From the NCBI RefSeq assembly GCF_024172095.1, contig NZ_JAMZDX010000003.1, positions 1,380,001 through 1,444,000 of the forward strand: DNA of 64,000 nucleotides. Reading direction: 5' to 3'. Positions 18,036 to 26,094 of the stretch are shown here, piece after piece. The notes below the pieces were generated by a model that saw nothing but the letters and a program-made list of their open reading frames with translations, did not search any database and had not been told where the DNA came from. The stretch's first letter is position 1. The number at the start of each line of letters is the position of its first letter. The DNA is from Kitasatospora cinereorecta. Its GTDB lineage: Bacteria; Actinomycetota; Actinomycetes; Streptomycetales; Streptomycetaceae. The translations under genes were made by a program, and so were the position numbers.

Positions 18036-18074
18036 CGGAGAGTCTGCCTGACGGAGGGTCTGCCTGACGGGGAG
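18031..18074. repeat. 16-nt direct repeat, about 2.7 copies
   Basis: CCTGACGGAGAGTCTG, CCTGACGGAGGGTCTG and CCTGACGGGGAG follow one another. The first copy contains the ltrA stop codon. The unit probably arose by slippage. Confidence 0.75.
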
Positions 18075-18091
18075 GCAATGAACCAGCGAGC

Positions 18092-18670
18092 TCAGACCAC
18101 CGCGCCGTCGTCCGGGTCGTGCGGCTCGTCCTCGTCGTTGCCCCGCATCCGGGCGACCAGGGTGGCGAAGCCGCCGAGGAAGGCGGTGACGCCGACCCAG
18201 GCCGGCCAGCCGGAGACCTCGCGCCAGACCAGGGCGTCGAACAGCAGCAGCGCCGGGCCGCCGAGCACGGCCAGCCAGGCGAACTTGGCGGTGGTGTCGG
18301 CGGGCGGAAGCGGCGGCGGCTCCGGCGGGACGAAGTGGCCCTCGTCCGGGTCCTCGGCGGCCTCGAAGTCGCGCGGGCCGGAGAGTCGCGGCCGCGGCTT
18401 GGGCGCGAAGTCGGCGAGGTCGGAGTCGACCGCGGGCCGGGTGCGCTCGTCCTGGGCGCGGACGTTCTCGATCTCCGGCCACTCGGGGTCGGTGAGGTCG
18501 ACCGGGTCGTCGAACTGGGCGACCAGCGCCGCGAAGATCGCGTCCTGCTCCGCCTGGCTGCCGGCGGCCGGACGCCGCACCGGCGCCTCGGCGTCGCCGT
18601 CCGGCTCGCGGCTCGCGGTGTCGTCCCGGGGCAGCTCCTCGTCGCCGCCCGCCCTGCTGGTGTCGTTCAA
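18092..18670 (-). CDS. Putative membrane protein, unknown function
   Basis: 192 residues from TTG 18670, chosen because GAAGGG lies 6 nt upstream and the hydrolase stop codon just before it; ATG 18703 is an alternative that would overlap the hydrolase. The first 120 residues are acidic and Pro-rich (probably disordered, cytoplasmic). Two hydrophobic helices follow (FAWLAVLGGPALLLFDALVW and WPAWVGVTAFLGGFATLVA). The protein ends with an acidic tail. Not assigned to a known function. It is part of a leftward operon with the hydrolase. Confidence 0.72.
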   Translation of the reverse strand: MNDTSRAGGDEELPRDDTASREPDGDAEAPVRRPAAGSQAEQDAIFAALVAQFDDPVDLTDPEWPEIENVRAQDERTRPAVDSDLADFAPKPRPRLSGPRDFEAAEDPDEGHFVPPEPPPLPPADTTAKFAWLAVLGGPALLLFDALVWREVSGWPAWVGVTAFLGGFATLVARMRGNDEDEPHDPDDGAVV

Positions 18671-18680
18671 AGCCGGCCCT

Positions 18681-19458
18681 TCAGCCCGAGTGGTTCTCGG
18701 CATCGACCGCGGCCGCCGGGGCGAGCCGCCGGACGAAGTCGAGGCTCGCCTCGAAGATCAGACCGGCGTCGTGGTCCAGCGTGGCCACGTGGTAGCTGCG
18801 CTCCAGGAGCAGCTCCGTCACATCGGTCGAGGATCCGGGCGAGCACCAGTGCCGAGTTGCCCGCCGAGACCACGTGGTCCTGCGGGCTGTGCAACAGCAG
18901 AACGGGTTGGACGACCTTCCCCATTCCCGCCTGGACGGTCTTCCACAGCCGGCTCAGCGACCAGGCGGCGTGCAGCGGCACCCGGTCGTAGCCGAGCTCG
19001 ACCGAGCCCGGCTTCGCGATGTCGTTGGCGATCCCCGGCAGGCTCGGAACGAGGTGGCGCAGCACCGGCAAGAGCACACTCGCGGGGTTGTCCGAGCGGA
19101 CGGACGGGTTGACGAGTGCCAGTCCGGCGACCAGGTCGCCGTGCTCGGCGGCCAGTCGCAGCGCCAGCGAACCGCCCATCGACAGCGCGAAGACGAAGAC
19201 CTTCTCGCACTCGGCCGCCAGCTCCAGCAGTGCCCGCTCGGCCTCCGCGTACCAGTCCTCCCAGCGGGTGAGCTGGAGGTCCTGCCAGCGGGTGCCGTGG
19301 CCGGGCAGCCGCGGCACCGACACCGTCAGCCCGGCGTCCGCCAGATGCTCCGCCCAGGGGCGCATGGACTGCGGTGATCCGGTGAATCCGTGGACCAGCA
19401 GCACTCCGACCGGCCCGCCCCGACGGCGGTACGGCTCGGCACCCGGCAGCAGCGGCAT
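18681..19458 (-). pseudogene. Alpha/beta hydrolase (Est30/lipase-like), frameshifted near 3' end
   Basis: From ATG 19458 the frame encodes VGVLLVHGFTGSPQSM, the nucleophile elbow FALSMGGSLAL and the acid loop HSPQDHVVSAGNSALVLARI. Near 18828-18835 homology leaves the frame. The remaining conserved C-terminus, STDVTELLLERSYHVATLDHD with the catalytic His, is read in another frame that ends at 18681. Two bases lost (or one gained) explain this. Uncorrected, the product ends at 18667 with about 55 wrong residues and no catalytic His. It may be a real mutation or a sequencing error. Confidence 0.75.
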
Positions 19459-19602
19459 CGGCGAAGCTCCTCGGCTCGGACGGGAGGGGAGCTGAATCGT
19501 CCCACGGGCCAGGTGGTCCGTACAGGGTTCGCGGCCCCGCCGGTGCGCAGGCCGGGTGGTGCTGGCATTAGGATCGACCGGTCGCATAACAGGAGGCCCG
19601 GG

Positions 19603-20481
19603 TTGTTCTACCGACTGATGAAGATGATCGTCGCACCGCTGCTTCGGATCTTCTTCCGGCCCTGGATGGAGGGTGAGGAGAACATCCCCGACGAGGGGCC
19701 GGCGATCCTCGCCAGCAACCACCTCTCCTTCTCGGACTCCTTCTTCCTCCCCGCGCTGCTCAAGCGCCGGGTCACCTTCATCGCGAAGGCCGAGTACTTC
19801 ACCACCCCCGGCCTCAAGGGCCGGCTGACCGCGGCCTTCTTCAAGGGCGTCGGCCAGCTGCCGGTGGACCGCTCCGGCGCCCGCGGCGCGGGCGAGGCGG
19901 CGATCCGCAGCGGCATCGCGGTGATCGAGCGCGGCGAGCTGTTCGGCGTGTACCCCGAGGGCACCCGCTCGCCCGACGGCAAGCTCTACCGCGGCAAGGT
20001 CGGCGGTCTGGCCCGCGTCGCGCTGGCCACCGGCGCGCCGGTCATCCCGATCGCGATGATCGACACCGAGAAGGTGCAGCCGCCCGGCCAGGTGGTCCCC
20101 AACTTCGGCATCCGCCCCGGCATCCGGATCGGCCGCCCGCTGGACTTCTCCCGCTACCAGGGCATGGAGAACGACCGCTTCATCCTCCGCTCGGTCACCG
20201 ACGAGGTGATGTACGAGATCATGCGGCTGTCCGGCCAGGAGTACGTCGACATCTACGCGACCGCCGCCAAGCGCCAGCTCACCGAGGACAAGAAGCGCGC
20301 CGACGCCGAGCGCAAGGCCCAGCACAAGGCGGAGAAGGCGGCCGAGAAGGCCGCGGCCGAGCAGCAGGCGGCGGAGCAGAAGGCCGCGGAACAGCAGGCT
20401 GCCGAGGAGAAGGCCGCCGAGGACAAGGCCGCTGCGGAGAAGTCCGCCGACGAGCAGGACGGGAAGGGCACCGACCGGTAG
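19603..20481 (+). CDS. 1-acyl-sn-glycerol-3-phosphate acyltransferase (PlsC family)
   Basis: 292 residues from TTG 19603, with AGGAGG 6 nt upstream. Makes phosphatidate from lysophosphatidate at the membrane. The catalytic NHLSFSDS (HxxxxD) motif, the FKGVGQLPVDRSG segment and YPEGTRSPDG are present. The last 65 residues are a low-complexity Ala/Glu/Lys/Gln repeat (AEKAAAEQQAAEQK-like) that probably forms a long helix and is not part of the enzyme fold. M. tuberculosis has a PlsC gene (Rv2182c) in the same neighbourhood. Confidence 0.9.
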   Translation: MFYRLMKMIVAPLLRIFFRPWMEGEENIPDEGPAILASNHLSFSDSFFLPALLKRRVTFIAKAEYFTTPGLKGRLTAAFFKGVGQLPVDRSGARGAGEAAIRSGIAVIERGELFGVYPEGTRSPDGKLYRGKVGGLARVALATGAPVIPIAMIDTEKVQPPGQVVPNFGIRPGIRIGRPLDFSRYQGMENDRFILRSVTDEVMYEIMRLSGQEYVDIYATAAKRQLTEDKKRADAERKAQHKAEKAAEKAAAEQQAAEQKAAEQQAAEEKAAEDKAAAEKSADEQDGKGTDR

Positions 20482-20510
20482 CGGCGGGCCGGACGACGGG
20501 GGGAGCAGCG

Positions 20511-21623
20511 ATGTCGGTCGAGATGCCGCTCTGGCGCGCGATCTCCTACTTCCGGCTGCTCGCCCTGGCGTACGCGCTGCTCCGCTACTTCAACTCCTAC
20601 CTGCAGTTCGACCACCCGGTGTCCGGCTGGATCTACTTCGGCGCGCTGGTGATCTGGACGCTGGCCACCACCCGGGCCTTCGCCGACCCCGAGCGGTGCA
20701 CCTGGCCGGTGCTCGGCGTCGACCTGACCTTCGCCGTCTTCGGCATCGTGATGAGCGGGATCATCGACGACCCGGCGCGGGTGCACGCCGGCGTGCCGAC
20801 CCTGCCGACGATCTGGGCCGCGGGCAGCGTCCTCGGCTTCGCCGGCAAGGGCGGCTGGAAGCCGGCGGTGTTCGCGGGGGCGGTGGTCGGCGCGGCCAAC
20901 ATCTTCGGGCACGGCGGCATCACCCCCGACAACATCCACAACATCGTGCTGCTGCTGGTGGCCGGCGGAGCCATCGGCCACGTCATCGAACTCGCCCGCG
21001 CCAGCGAGGCGGTGCTCACCCGGGCGCTCCAGGTGGAGGCCGCCACCCGGGAGCGCGAGCGGCTCTCCCGGGACATCCACGACGGGGTGCTGCAGGTCCT
21101 CGCCCTGGTCCACCGGCAGGAGGGCGACGCCGCCGAACTCGGCCGGCTGGCTGGCGAGCAGGAGCGTGCGCTGCGCGCCCTGATGGCCGGCGGACCCCTC
21201 CCGGAGCGGCCCGACGGGCCGACCGACCTGCGCCGGCTGGTCACCCCGCACGCCGACGAGCGGGTCACCGTCTCCGCCCCCGCGACGCCGGTCCTGCTGC
21301 CCGCCGGGGCGGCCGGCGAACTGGCGGCGGCGGTGGCAGCGGCCCTCGACAACGTCCGCCGGCACGCCGGGGACGGCGCCCGCGCCTGGATCCTCATCGA
21401 GGACGAGCCGGACGCCGTCACCGTCTCGATCCGCGACGACGGCCCGGGCTTCCCGGCCGGCCGCCTCGCCGAGGCGGAACAGGACGGGCGGCTCGGCGTC
21501 TCCCAGTCGATCCGCGGCCGGCTGCTCGACCTCGGCGGAACCGCCGAGCTGTACTCGGTGCCCGGCGAGGGCGCCGAGGTGGAACTGCGCGTCCCCCGCC
21601 CCAGGAAGGGATCCCATGACTGA
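20511..21623 (+). CDS. macS: Sensor histidine kinase MacS
   Basis: 370 residues from ATG 20511, with GGGGGGAGC before it. About five or six N-terminal membrane helices (residues 10-165) form the sensor. A short coiled coil leads to the HisKA_3 box LSRDIHDGVLQVL (phospho-acceptor His) and an HATPase_c domain with DNVRRHAGDG and DDGPGFPAGR. Position between plsC and the following NarL-type regulator and sequence style match MacS, the S. coelicolor kinase linked to morphology and actinorhodin. The signal is unknown. Confidence 0.85.
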   Translation: MSVEMPLWRAISYFRLLALAYALLRYFNSYLQFDHPVSGWIYFGALVIWTLATTRAFADPERCTWPVLGVDLTFAVFGIVMSGIIDDPARVHAGVPTLPTIWAAGSVLGFAGKGGWKPAVFAGAVVGAANIFGHGGITPDNIHNIVLLLVAGGAIGHVIELARASEAVLTRALQVEAATRERERLSRDIHDGVLQVLALVHRQEGDAAELGRLAGEQERALRALMAGGPLPERPDGPTDLRRLVTPHADERVTVSAPATPVLLPAGAAGELAAAVAAALDNVRRHAGDGARAWILIEDEPDAVTVSIRDDGPGFPAGRLAEAEQDGRLGVSQSIRGRLLDLGGTAELYSVPGEGAEVELRVPRPRKGSHD

Positions 21624-22281
21624 GCAGGTGCGGGTGATGGTGGTCGACGACCACCCGATGTGGCGCGAGGGCGTCTCCCGCGACCTCGCCGAGGCCGGCT
21701 TCGCCGTGGTGGCCACCGCGGGGGACGGCGAGGAGGCGGTCCGCCGGGCCAACGCCTCGACCCCGCAGGTCGTGGTGCTCGACCTCAACCTGCCCGTGCT
21801 GCCCGGCGTGGACGCCTGCCGGCGGATCGTCACGGCCGACCCGACCGTGCGGGTGCTGGTGCTGTCCGCGAGCGGGGAGCACGCGGACGTGCTGGAGGCC
21901 GTGAAGTCCGGTGCCACCGGCTACCTGGTCAAGTCGGCCGGCCGCGAGGAGCTGATCGACGCCGTCCGCCGCACCGCCGTCGGCGACCCGGTCTTCACCC
22001 CGGGCCTGGCCGGGCTGGTCCTCGGCGAGTTCCGCCGGCTGGCCACCGAGCCGGCCACCCCCGCCGCCCCCGTGGCGCCGCAGCTCACCCCGCGGGAGAC
22101 CGAGGTGCTGCGGCTGGTCGCCAAGGGCTTGTCGTACCGCCAGATCGCGGACCGGCTGGTGCTCTCGCACCGGACGGTGCAGAACCACGTCCAGAACACG
22201 CTGGGCAAGCTGCAACTGCACAACCGGGTCGAACTGGTGCGGTACGCGATCGAGCAGGGGCTCGACGAAGACCTGGGCTGA
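21616..22281 (+). CDS. macR: NarL/LuxR-type response regulator MacR
   Basis: 221 residues from ATG 21616, overlapping macS by 8 bp, so translation is coupled. The receiver has the acidic pair VVDDHP, phospho-Asp in VVLDLNLP and Lys in GYLVKSAG. The C-terminal GerE-type HTH (LTPRETEVLRLVAKGLSYRQIADRL) binds DNA. In S. coelicolor MacR binds the palindrome TGAGTAC-nn-GTACTCA upstream of membrane-protein genes. A perfect copy of that site is at 40960-40975 in this window. Confidence 0.86.
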   Translation: MTEQVRVMVVDDHPMWREGVSRDLAEAGFAVVATAGDGEEAVRRANASTPQVVVLDLNLPVLPGVDACRRIVTADPTVRVLVLSASGEHADVLEAVKSGATGYLVKSAGREELIDAVRRTAVGDPVFTPGLAGLVLGEFRRLATEPATPAAPVAPQLTPRETEVLRLVAKGLSYRQIADRLVLSHRTVQNHVQNTLGKLQLHNRVELVRYAIEQGLDEDLG

Positions 22282-22396
22282 CACCGCCCGGGGCCGCCCG
22301 TGCCGGTCGGCGGCCGCCGGGCCCGTATCCGATGAAACGTCACCTCGTTGGACCCATCTGTCGAGGTGACAAGTCGGTAGCGGTGAAGGGACGGCA

Positions 22397-23797
22397 ATGC
22401 TTCAGGTGGCCATCGAGGACGTCCGGATCGACCCGGGTGACGTCTACGAGTGGAATCTGGTCTCCCCGGGCATGCGCAGCTCCCCGGGCGGGGGGCCGAC
22501 GCGCCGGATCGCGGGCTACAACCAGGCCAAGCACTTCACGGTCGCCCAGCACGCCCAGAGCGTGAACGACCCGATCTCCTCCTACGTCGCCGGGACGTTC
22601 GAGCTGCCCGGCCCGGTCGACCTGGACGCGCTGGAGGCCGCGCTGCTGCACCTGGTGCGACGGCACGAGGTGCTGCGGGCCGTCTACCGCCCGCTGGTCG
22701 GCGACCTCTCCTGCGACGTCCTCGAACCGGACGAGCTGGCGCTCAAGCGGGTCGAGGTGGGGCGGCTCGGGACCGAGAGCGAGGTCCGGGCCCACCTGCA
22801 CGAGACGTTCACCCGGGTGGACACCCTGTCCTGGCCGCTGATCGTGATGGGCGCCGTGGTGCGGGCGGAGTCGACCACGGTCTTCTTCTCCTGCGACCAC
22901 CTGGTCACCGACGGCCTCTCCACGCCGATCGCGATCAACGACATCGCCACGGCCTACGAGGCGTTCCGCGCCGGCCGGGAGCCCGAACTGCCGGACACCG
23001 GCAGCTACCTGGAGTTCAGCCGCGAGCAGCGCCGGCGGAACCGGGCGATGCACGCCGACGACGAACGGCTGGACCACTGGCGGGAGTTCATCGACCGCAG
23101 CGGCAGCTTCTTCCCGCGCTTCCCGTTGGAGCTGGGGGTCGGCTCCGGCGGTCTGCACCCGCCGGTCAACGAGACCGAGGTGCTGCTGACCGACCGGCAG
23201 GTGGAGGAGCTGGACGCGGCCTGTCGGGCCGCCGGTGGGCGGCTGTTCATGGGCCTGCTGGCCGCCGTCGCGGTCGCGCTCCGGGACGAGGGCGGGCCGG
23301 AGGTGTACCGCGGGCTGATGCCGATCAACGAACGCGGCCGCGGCCCGTACGCCGAGGCCATGGGCTGGTTCATCAACACCATGCCGATCGAGTTCCCGGT
23401 GGCCCGGGGCACCGGCTTCGCCGAGCTGCTTGCCGACGTCGGCCGGGCGTACGCGACCGTGCAGGCCCACGTCGACGTGCACTTCGTGAAGGCCTGGCGA
23501 CTGCTGGCCCCGGTGGAGTACTCGACCATCCGCTACTGGCCGTACGCGGTGAACTTCTTCTCCTACCTCGACTTCCGCCGGACGCCGGGGGCGGCCCACC
23601 ACGAGGAGTGGCAGCCGCGGATGCACGTGTGGGTGTCACGCTGCAACGGCATCCTCTTCTGGCTGTACCGCAACGACAGCGGGCTGCACGTGAACTCCAT
23701 CTACGTCGACACCCCCGAGGCCCGGCGGACCAAGGCCGGGCTGGTCGGCCGGCTGGGGCGGACCATGGAGGACTTCCTGCGGAGCGCGTCGGTCTGA
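22397..23797 (+). CDS. Stand-alone condensation-domain (NRPS C / PapA-like) acyltransferase
   Basis: 466 residues from ATG 22397; GAAGGG is 6 nt upstream. This is a complete condensation fold with no carrier or adenylation domain. The active-site HHxxxDG appears as DHLVTDG (residues SCDHLVTDGLS), keeping the catalytic second His. The bridging region near GWFINTMPIEF and the WPYAVNFFSYLDF segment are also typical. Such enzymes join an acyl group from a carrier or CoA to an amine or alcohol. The substrates are not known. It faces the anthranilate synthase gene and follows macR by 115 bp. Confidence 0.8.
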   Translation: MLQVAIEDVRIDPGDVYEWNLVSPGMRSSPGGGPTRRIAGYNQAKHFTVAQHAQSVNDPISSYVAGTFELPGPVDLDALEAALLHLVRRHEVLRAVYRPLVGDLSCDVLEPDELALKRVEVGRLGTESEVRAHLHETFTRVDTLSWPLIVMGAVVRAESTTVFFSCDHLVTDGLSTPIAINDIATAYEAFRAGREPELPDTGSYLEFSREQRRRNRAMHADDERLDHWREFIDRSGSFFPRFPLELGVGSGGLHPPVNETEVLLTDRQVEELDAACRAAGGRLFMGLLAAVAVALRDEGGPEVYRGLMPINERGRGPYAEAMGWFINTMPIEFPVARGTGFAELLADVGRAYATVQAHVDVHFVKAWRLLAPVEYSTIRYWPYAVNFFSYLDFRRTPGAAHHEEWQPRMHVWVSRCNGILFWLYRNDSGLHVNSIYVDTPEARRTKAGLVGRLGRTMEDFLRSASV

Positions 23798-23860
23798 CCC
23801 GGCCGGCCTGACCCGCCGGCCGGGCGCGCGACGGACCCAGCCGCGCGCCCGGCCGGGCGG
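23798..23860. terminator. GC-rich hairpins between convergent genes
   Basis: GGCCGGCCTGACCCGCCGGCC and GGGCGCGCG/CGCGCGCCC form overlapping inverted repeats in the 63 bp separating the condensation gene and the anthranilate synthase gene. They could act as a bidirectional terminator. Confidence 0.5.
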
Positions 23861-25795
23861 TCAGTTGCGGACGGGGGAGCGCAGCAGCTCGGCCACGATC
23901 TGCACGCCCTCGCGGGTGAGTACGGACTCGGGGTGGAACTGGAGCGTCGCGAAGCCGGGTCCGCGCAGCGCGTGGACGTCCCCGGTCAGCGCGTCGCGGG
24001 CGACCTCGACGCCGTCGGCGGTGAGCCGGGCGGCGGCGTCGTCGTCGCAGCGGGCGGTGAAGGTGTTGTAGAAGCCGACCGTCCGCCGGGTGCCGAACAG
24101 GTCGACGGTCTCCTGGGCGCCCTGGTACGGGACCGCCTTGCGGGCCAGCGGCAGGCCGAGCTCGGCCGAGACCAGCTGGTGGCTGAGGCAGACGGCGAGC
24201 AGCGGGGCGGTCCGGGAGCCGGAGCGGACGGCCGCCAGCGCGTCGGCGACGATCGGCCGCAGGACGGCCATCTTGGCGTCCGCCGGGTCGGCCGGGTCGC
24301 CGGGGCCGGGGCCGAGGACCAGCGGGCCGGTGTGGGCGGCGACCCGCTCGCGAAGCCCGGGGGCGTCGAAGCGCTCCACCGTCACCCGGTGGCCGAGCGA
24401 GGTCAGCAAGTGGGCCAGCATCGAGGTGAAGGTGTCCTCGCCGTCCACCACCAGGGTGTCCAGGCCGTCCACGGCCGTCGCCGGCTGCTGCATCCGCAGC
24501 CAGAACGGGGCGAGGTTGGCGCGGCGGGCGTCCAGGGCGGCCTGGACGCGGTGGTCGTCGGCCAGCCGCGGGCCGCCCTCGCGCGCGGTCCGGGCGGCGG
24601 GGGCGGGGCGGGCGCCGATCGCGGCGAGCACACCGGCGGCCTTGGCGTGGGTCTCGGCGACCTCGGAGTGCGGGTCGGAGTGGCGGACCAGGGTGGCGCC
24701 GACCCGGACCACCAGGTCGCCGGTGGCGGGGTCGATGTCGGCGGCCCGGATGCAGATCGGGGAGTCCAGCTGCTGGCCGCCGCTGGCGGAGCGGCCGATC
24801 AGGGCGAGCGCGCCGGAGTAGTAGCCGCGGCCGGTGCGCTCGTAGCGGCGGATCACCCGGGTGGCGTTCTGCACCGGGCTGCCGGTGACGGTGGCGGCGA
24901 ACATCGTCTCGCGCAGCACGTCCCGCACGTCCAGCGAGGTGCGGCCGCGCAGCTCGTACTCGGTGTGCGCGAGGTGAGCCATCTCCTTCAGTCGCGGGCC
25001 GAGCACCTGGCCGCCGAGGTCGCCGACGGTGCACATCATCTTGAGCTCCTCGTCGACCACCATGGTGAGCTCCTCCAGCTCCTTGGGGTCGTGCAGGAAG
25101 TCGAGCAGCGAGTCGACGGTGGGGCCGCCGGCCGGATAGCGGTAGGTGCCGGAGATCGGGTTCATCACCACCGTCCCGCCGGACTGGCGGACGTGCACCT
25201 CCGGCGACGCGCCGACCAGCACCCGCTCCCCGGTGTGCACCAGGAAGGTCCAGTACGCGCCGCGCTCCTGGTCGAGCAGGCGCCGGAAGAGCGAGAGCGC
25301 GGTGGCGGAGGAGAACCCGTCGAGGGTGGCCCGGAAGTCCCGGCGGATGACGAAGTTGGCGCCCTCGCCGCGGCCGATCTCGTCCTCGATCACCCGGCGG
25401 ACGATCCCGGCGTACTCCTCGTCGGTGATGTCGAAGGCGCCGCCGCTCAGCTCGACCGGGGCTAGGGGCAGCGCGGCCAGCACCTCGGCCAGCGGCAGCG
25501 CGTACTGCTCCTCGACCCGCAGGGCCTGGAGCGGGGTGCCGTCCTGGTGGGCGTCGAAACCGCGCTCGCGGATCTGCGCGTACGGGACCAGGGCGAGCAG
25601 GTCGTGCCGGGGACCGTCGGCGGGGACGCCGGAGCGCACCGGCAGGTCCGCCAGCGACGCGTGGGTGGCCACCTCGCCGATCAGCACCTCGACGGTGTCC
25701 GGCGCGAGCCGGGGGGCGCGGCGGTGCAGCAGGGCGAAGGCGGGGGCGCCGGGGGCGCTGAGACGCGCGAGCAGGGCGGCGGCGGAGCTGGTCAC
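23861..25795 (-). CDS. trpE: Anthranilate synthase, fused TrpE-TrpG
   Basis: 644 residues from GTG 25795. Residues 1-430 are the chorismate-binding TrpE part (VVMNPISGTYRYPAGG, LVVDEELKMM-like catalytic Glu region, GSPVQNATRVIRRYERTGRGYYSGA). Residues about 450-644 are a TrpG glutamine amidotransferase with the nucleophile in AVCLSHQLV and His-Glu in QFHPES. It makes anthranilate from chorismate and glutamine. The fused, PhzE-like layout is the usual one for this actinobacterial locus; 2-amino-2-deoxyisochorismate synthesis cannot be excluded. Controlled by the trpL leader upstream. Confidence 0.88.
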   Translation of the reverse strand: MTSSAAALLARLSAPGAPAFALLHRRAPRLAPDTVEVLIGEVATHASLADLPVRSGVPADGPRHDLLALVPYAQIRERGFDAHQDGTPLQALRVEEQYALPLAEVLAALPLAPVELSGGAFDITDEEYAGIVRRVIEDEIGRGEGANFVIRRDFRATLDGFSSATALSLFRRLLDQERGAYWTFLVHTGERVLVGASPEVHVRQSGGTVVMNPISGTYRYPAGGPTVDSLLDFLHDPKELEELTMVVDEELKMMCTVGDLGGQVLGPRLKEMAHLAHTEYELRGRTSLDVRDVLRETMFAATVTGSPVQNATRVIRRYERTGRGYYSGALALIGRSASGGQQLDSPICIRAADIDPATGDLVVRVGATLVRHSDPHSEVAETHAKAAGVLAAIGARPAPAARTAREGGPRLADDHRVQAALDARRANLAPFWLRMQQPATAVDGLDTLVVDGEDTFTSMLAHLLTSLGHRVTVERFDAPGLRERVAAHTGPLVLGPGPGDPADPADAKMAVLRPIVADALAAVRSGSRTAPLLAVCLSHQLVSAELGLPLARKAVPYQGAQETVDLFGTRRTVGFYNTFTARCDDDAAARLTADGVEVARDALTGDVHALRGPGFATLQFHPESVLTREGVQIVAELLRSPVRN

Positions 25796-25902
25796 GGCTG
25801 CTGGATGTCCTTCCGGGAGGAGCTGCGGGATACCGCTTCCGGGAGGGCCGTCTTGCTCTCGATACGCCGACGGCCGCCCCGAGGGGCGGCCGGTCGTGTC
25901 GT
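25796..25902 (-). promoter_or_regulatory. trp attenuator hairpin region
   Basis: On the minus strand, trpL is followed by CGGCCGCCCC-GA-GGGGCGGCCG (25871-25892), a perfect 10-bp arm hairpin with a minimal loop, about 10 nt after the leader stop codon. The Trp codons lie in a separate potential hairpin (GGGCCA... TGGCCC, about 25916-25945). Ribosome stalling at the Trp codons would alter these pairings. A trp attenuator of this kind is known for an S. venezuelae anthranilate synthase gene. Confidence 0.7.
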
Positions 25903-25986
25903 CTAGGGACGCGCGTTCCGTGGGCCACCCATCGGGCTGGCCCACCACCAGGAGAAGGTGTGCGGCGCGTTCACGAGAACGACCAT
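25903..25986 (-). CDS. trpL: trp leader peptide (TrpL)
   Basis: A 27-residue ORF from ATG 25986, MVVLVNAPHTFSWWWASPMG and seven more residues, ending at TAG 25903. Three consecutive TGG codons mark it as a Trp-sensing leader peptide. It ends 107 nt before the trpE GTG, with the attenuator hairpin between. Confidence 0.85.
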   Translation of the reverse strand: MVVLVNAPHTFSWWWASPMGGPRNARP

Positions 25987-26094
25987 AGCCCATGCCCCGG
26001 CCCGGTGACGCCGATCACCCCGAATGTCCACGGGCCGTCTCACCCACCGAGCGGCTGCCGCAATTCGGTTGTCACACCCCGTAGCCTGGAGCCT

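Noticed and set aside
18092..18703. ATG 18703 start for the 203-residue version of the membrane protein
   Set aside because: It would overlap the hydrolase end by 23 bp without a ribosome-binding site, while TTG 18670 has GAAGGG at the right distance.
23914..23930. TGAGTACGGACTCGG inside the anthranilate synthase gene as a second MacR site
   Set aside because: Only one half-site matches and it lies deep in coding sequence.
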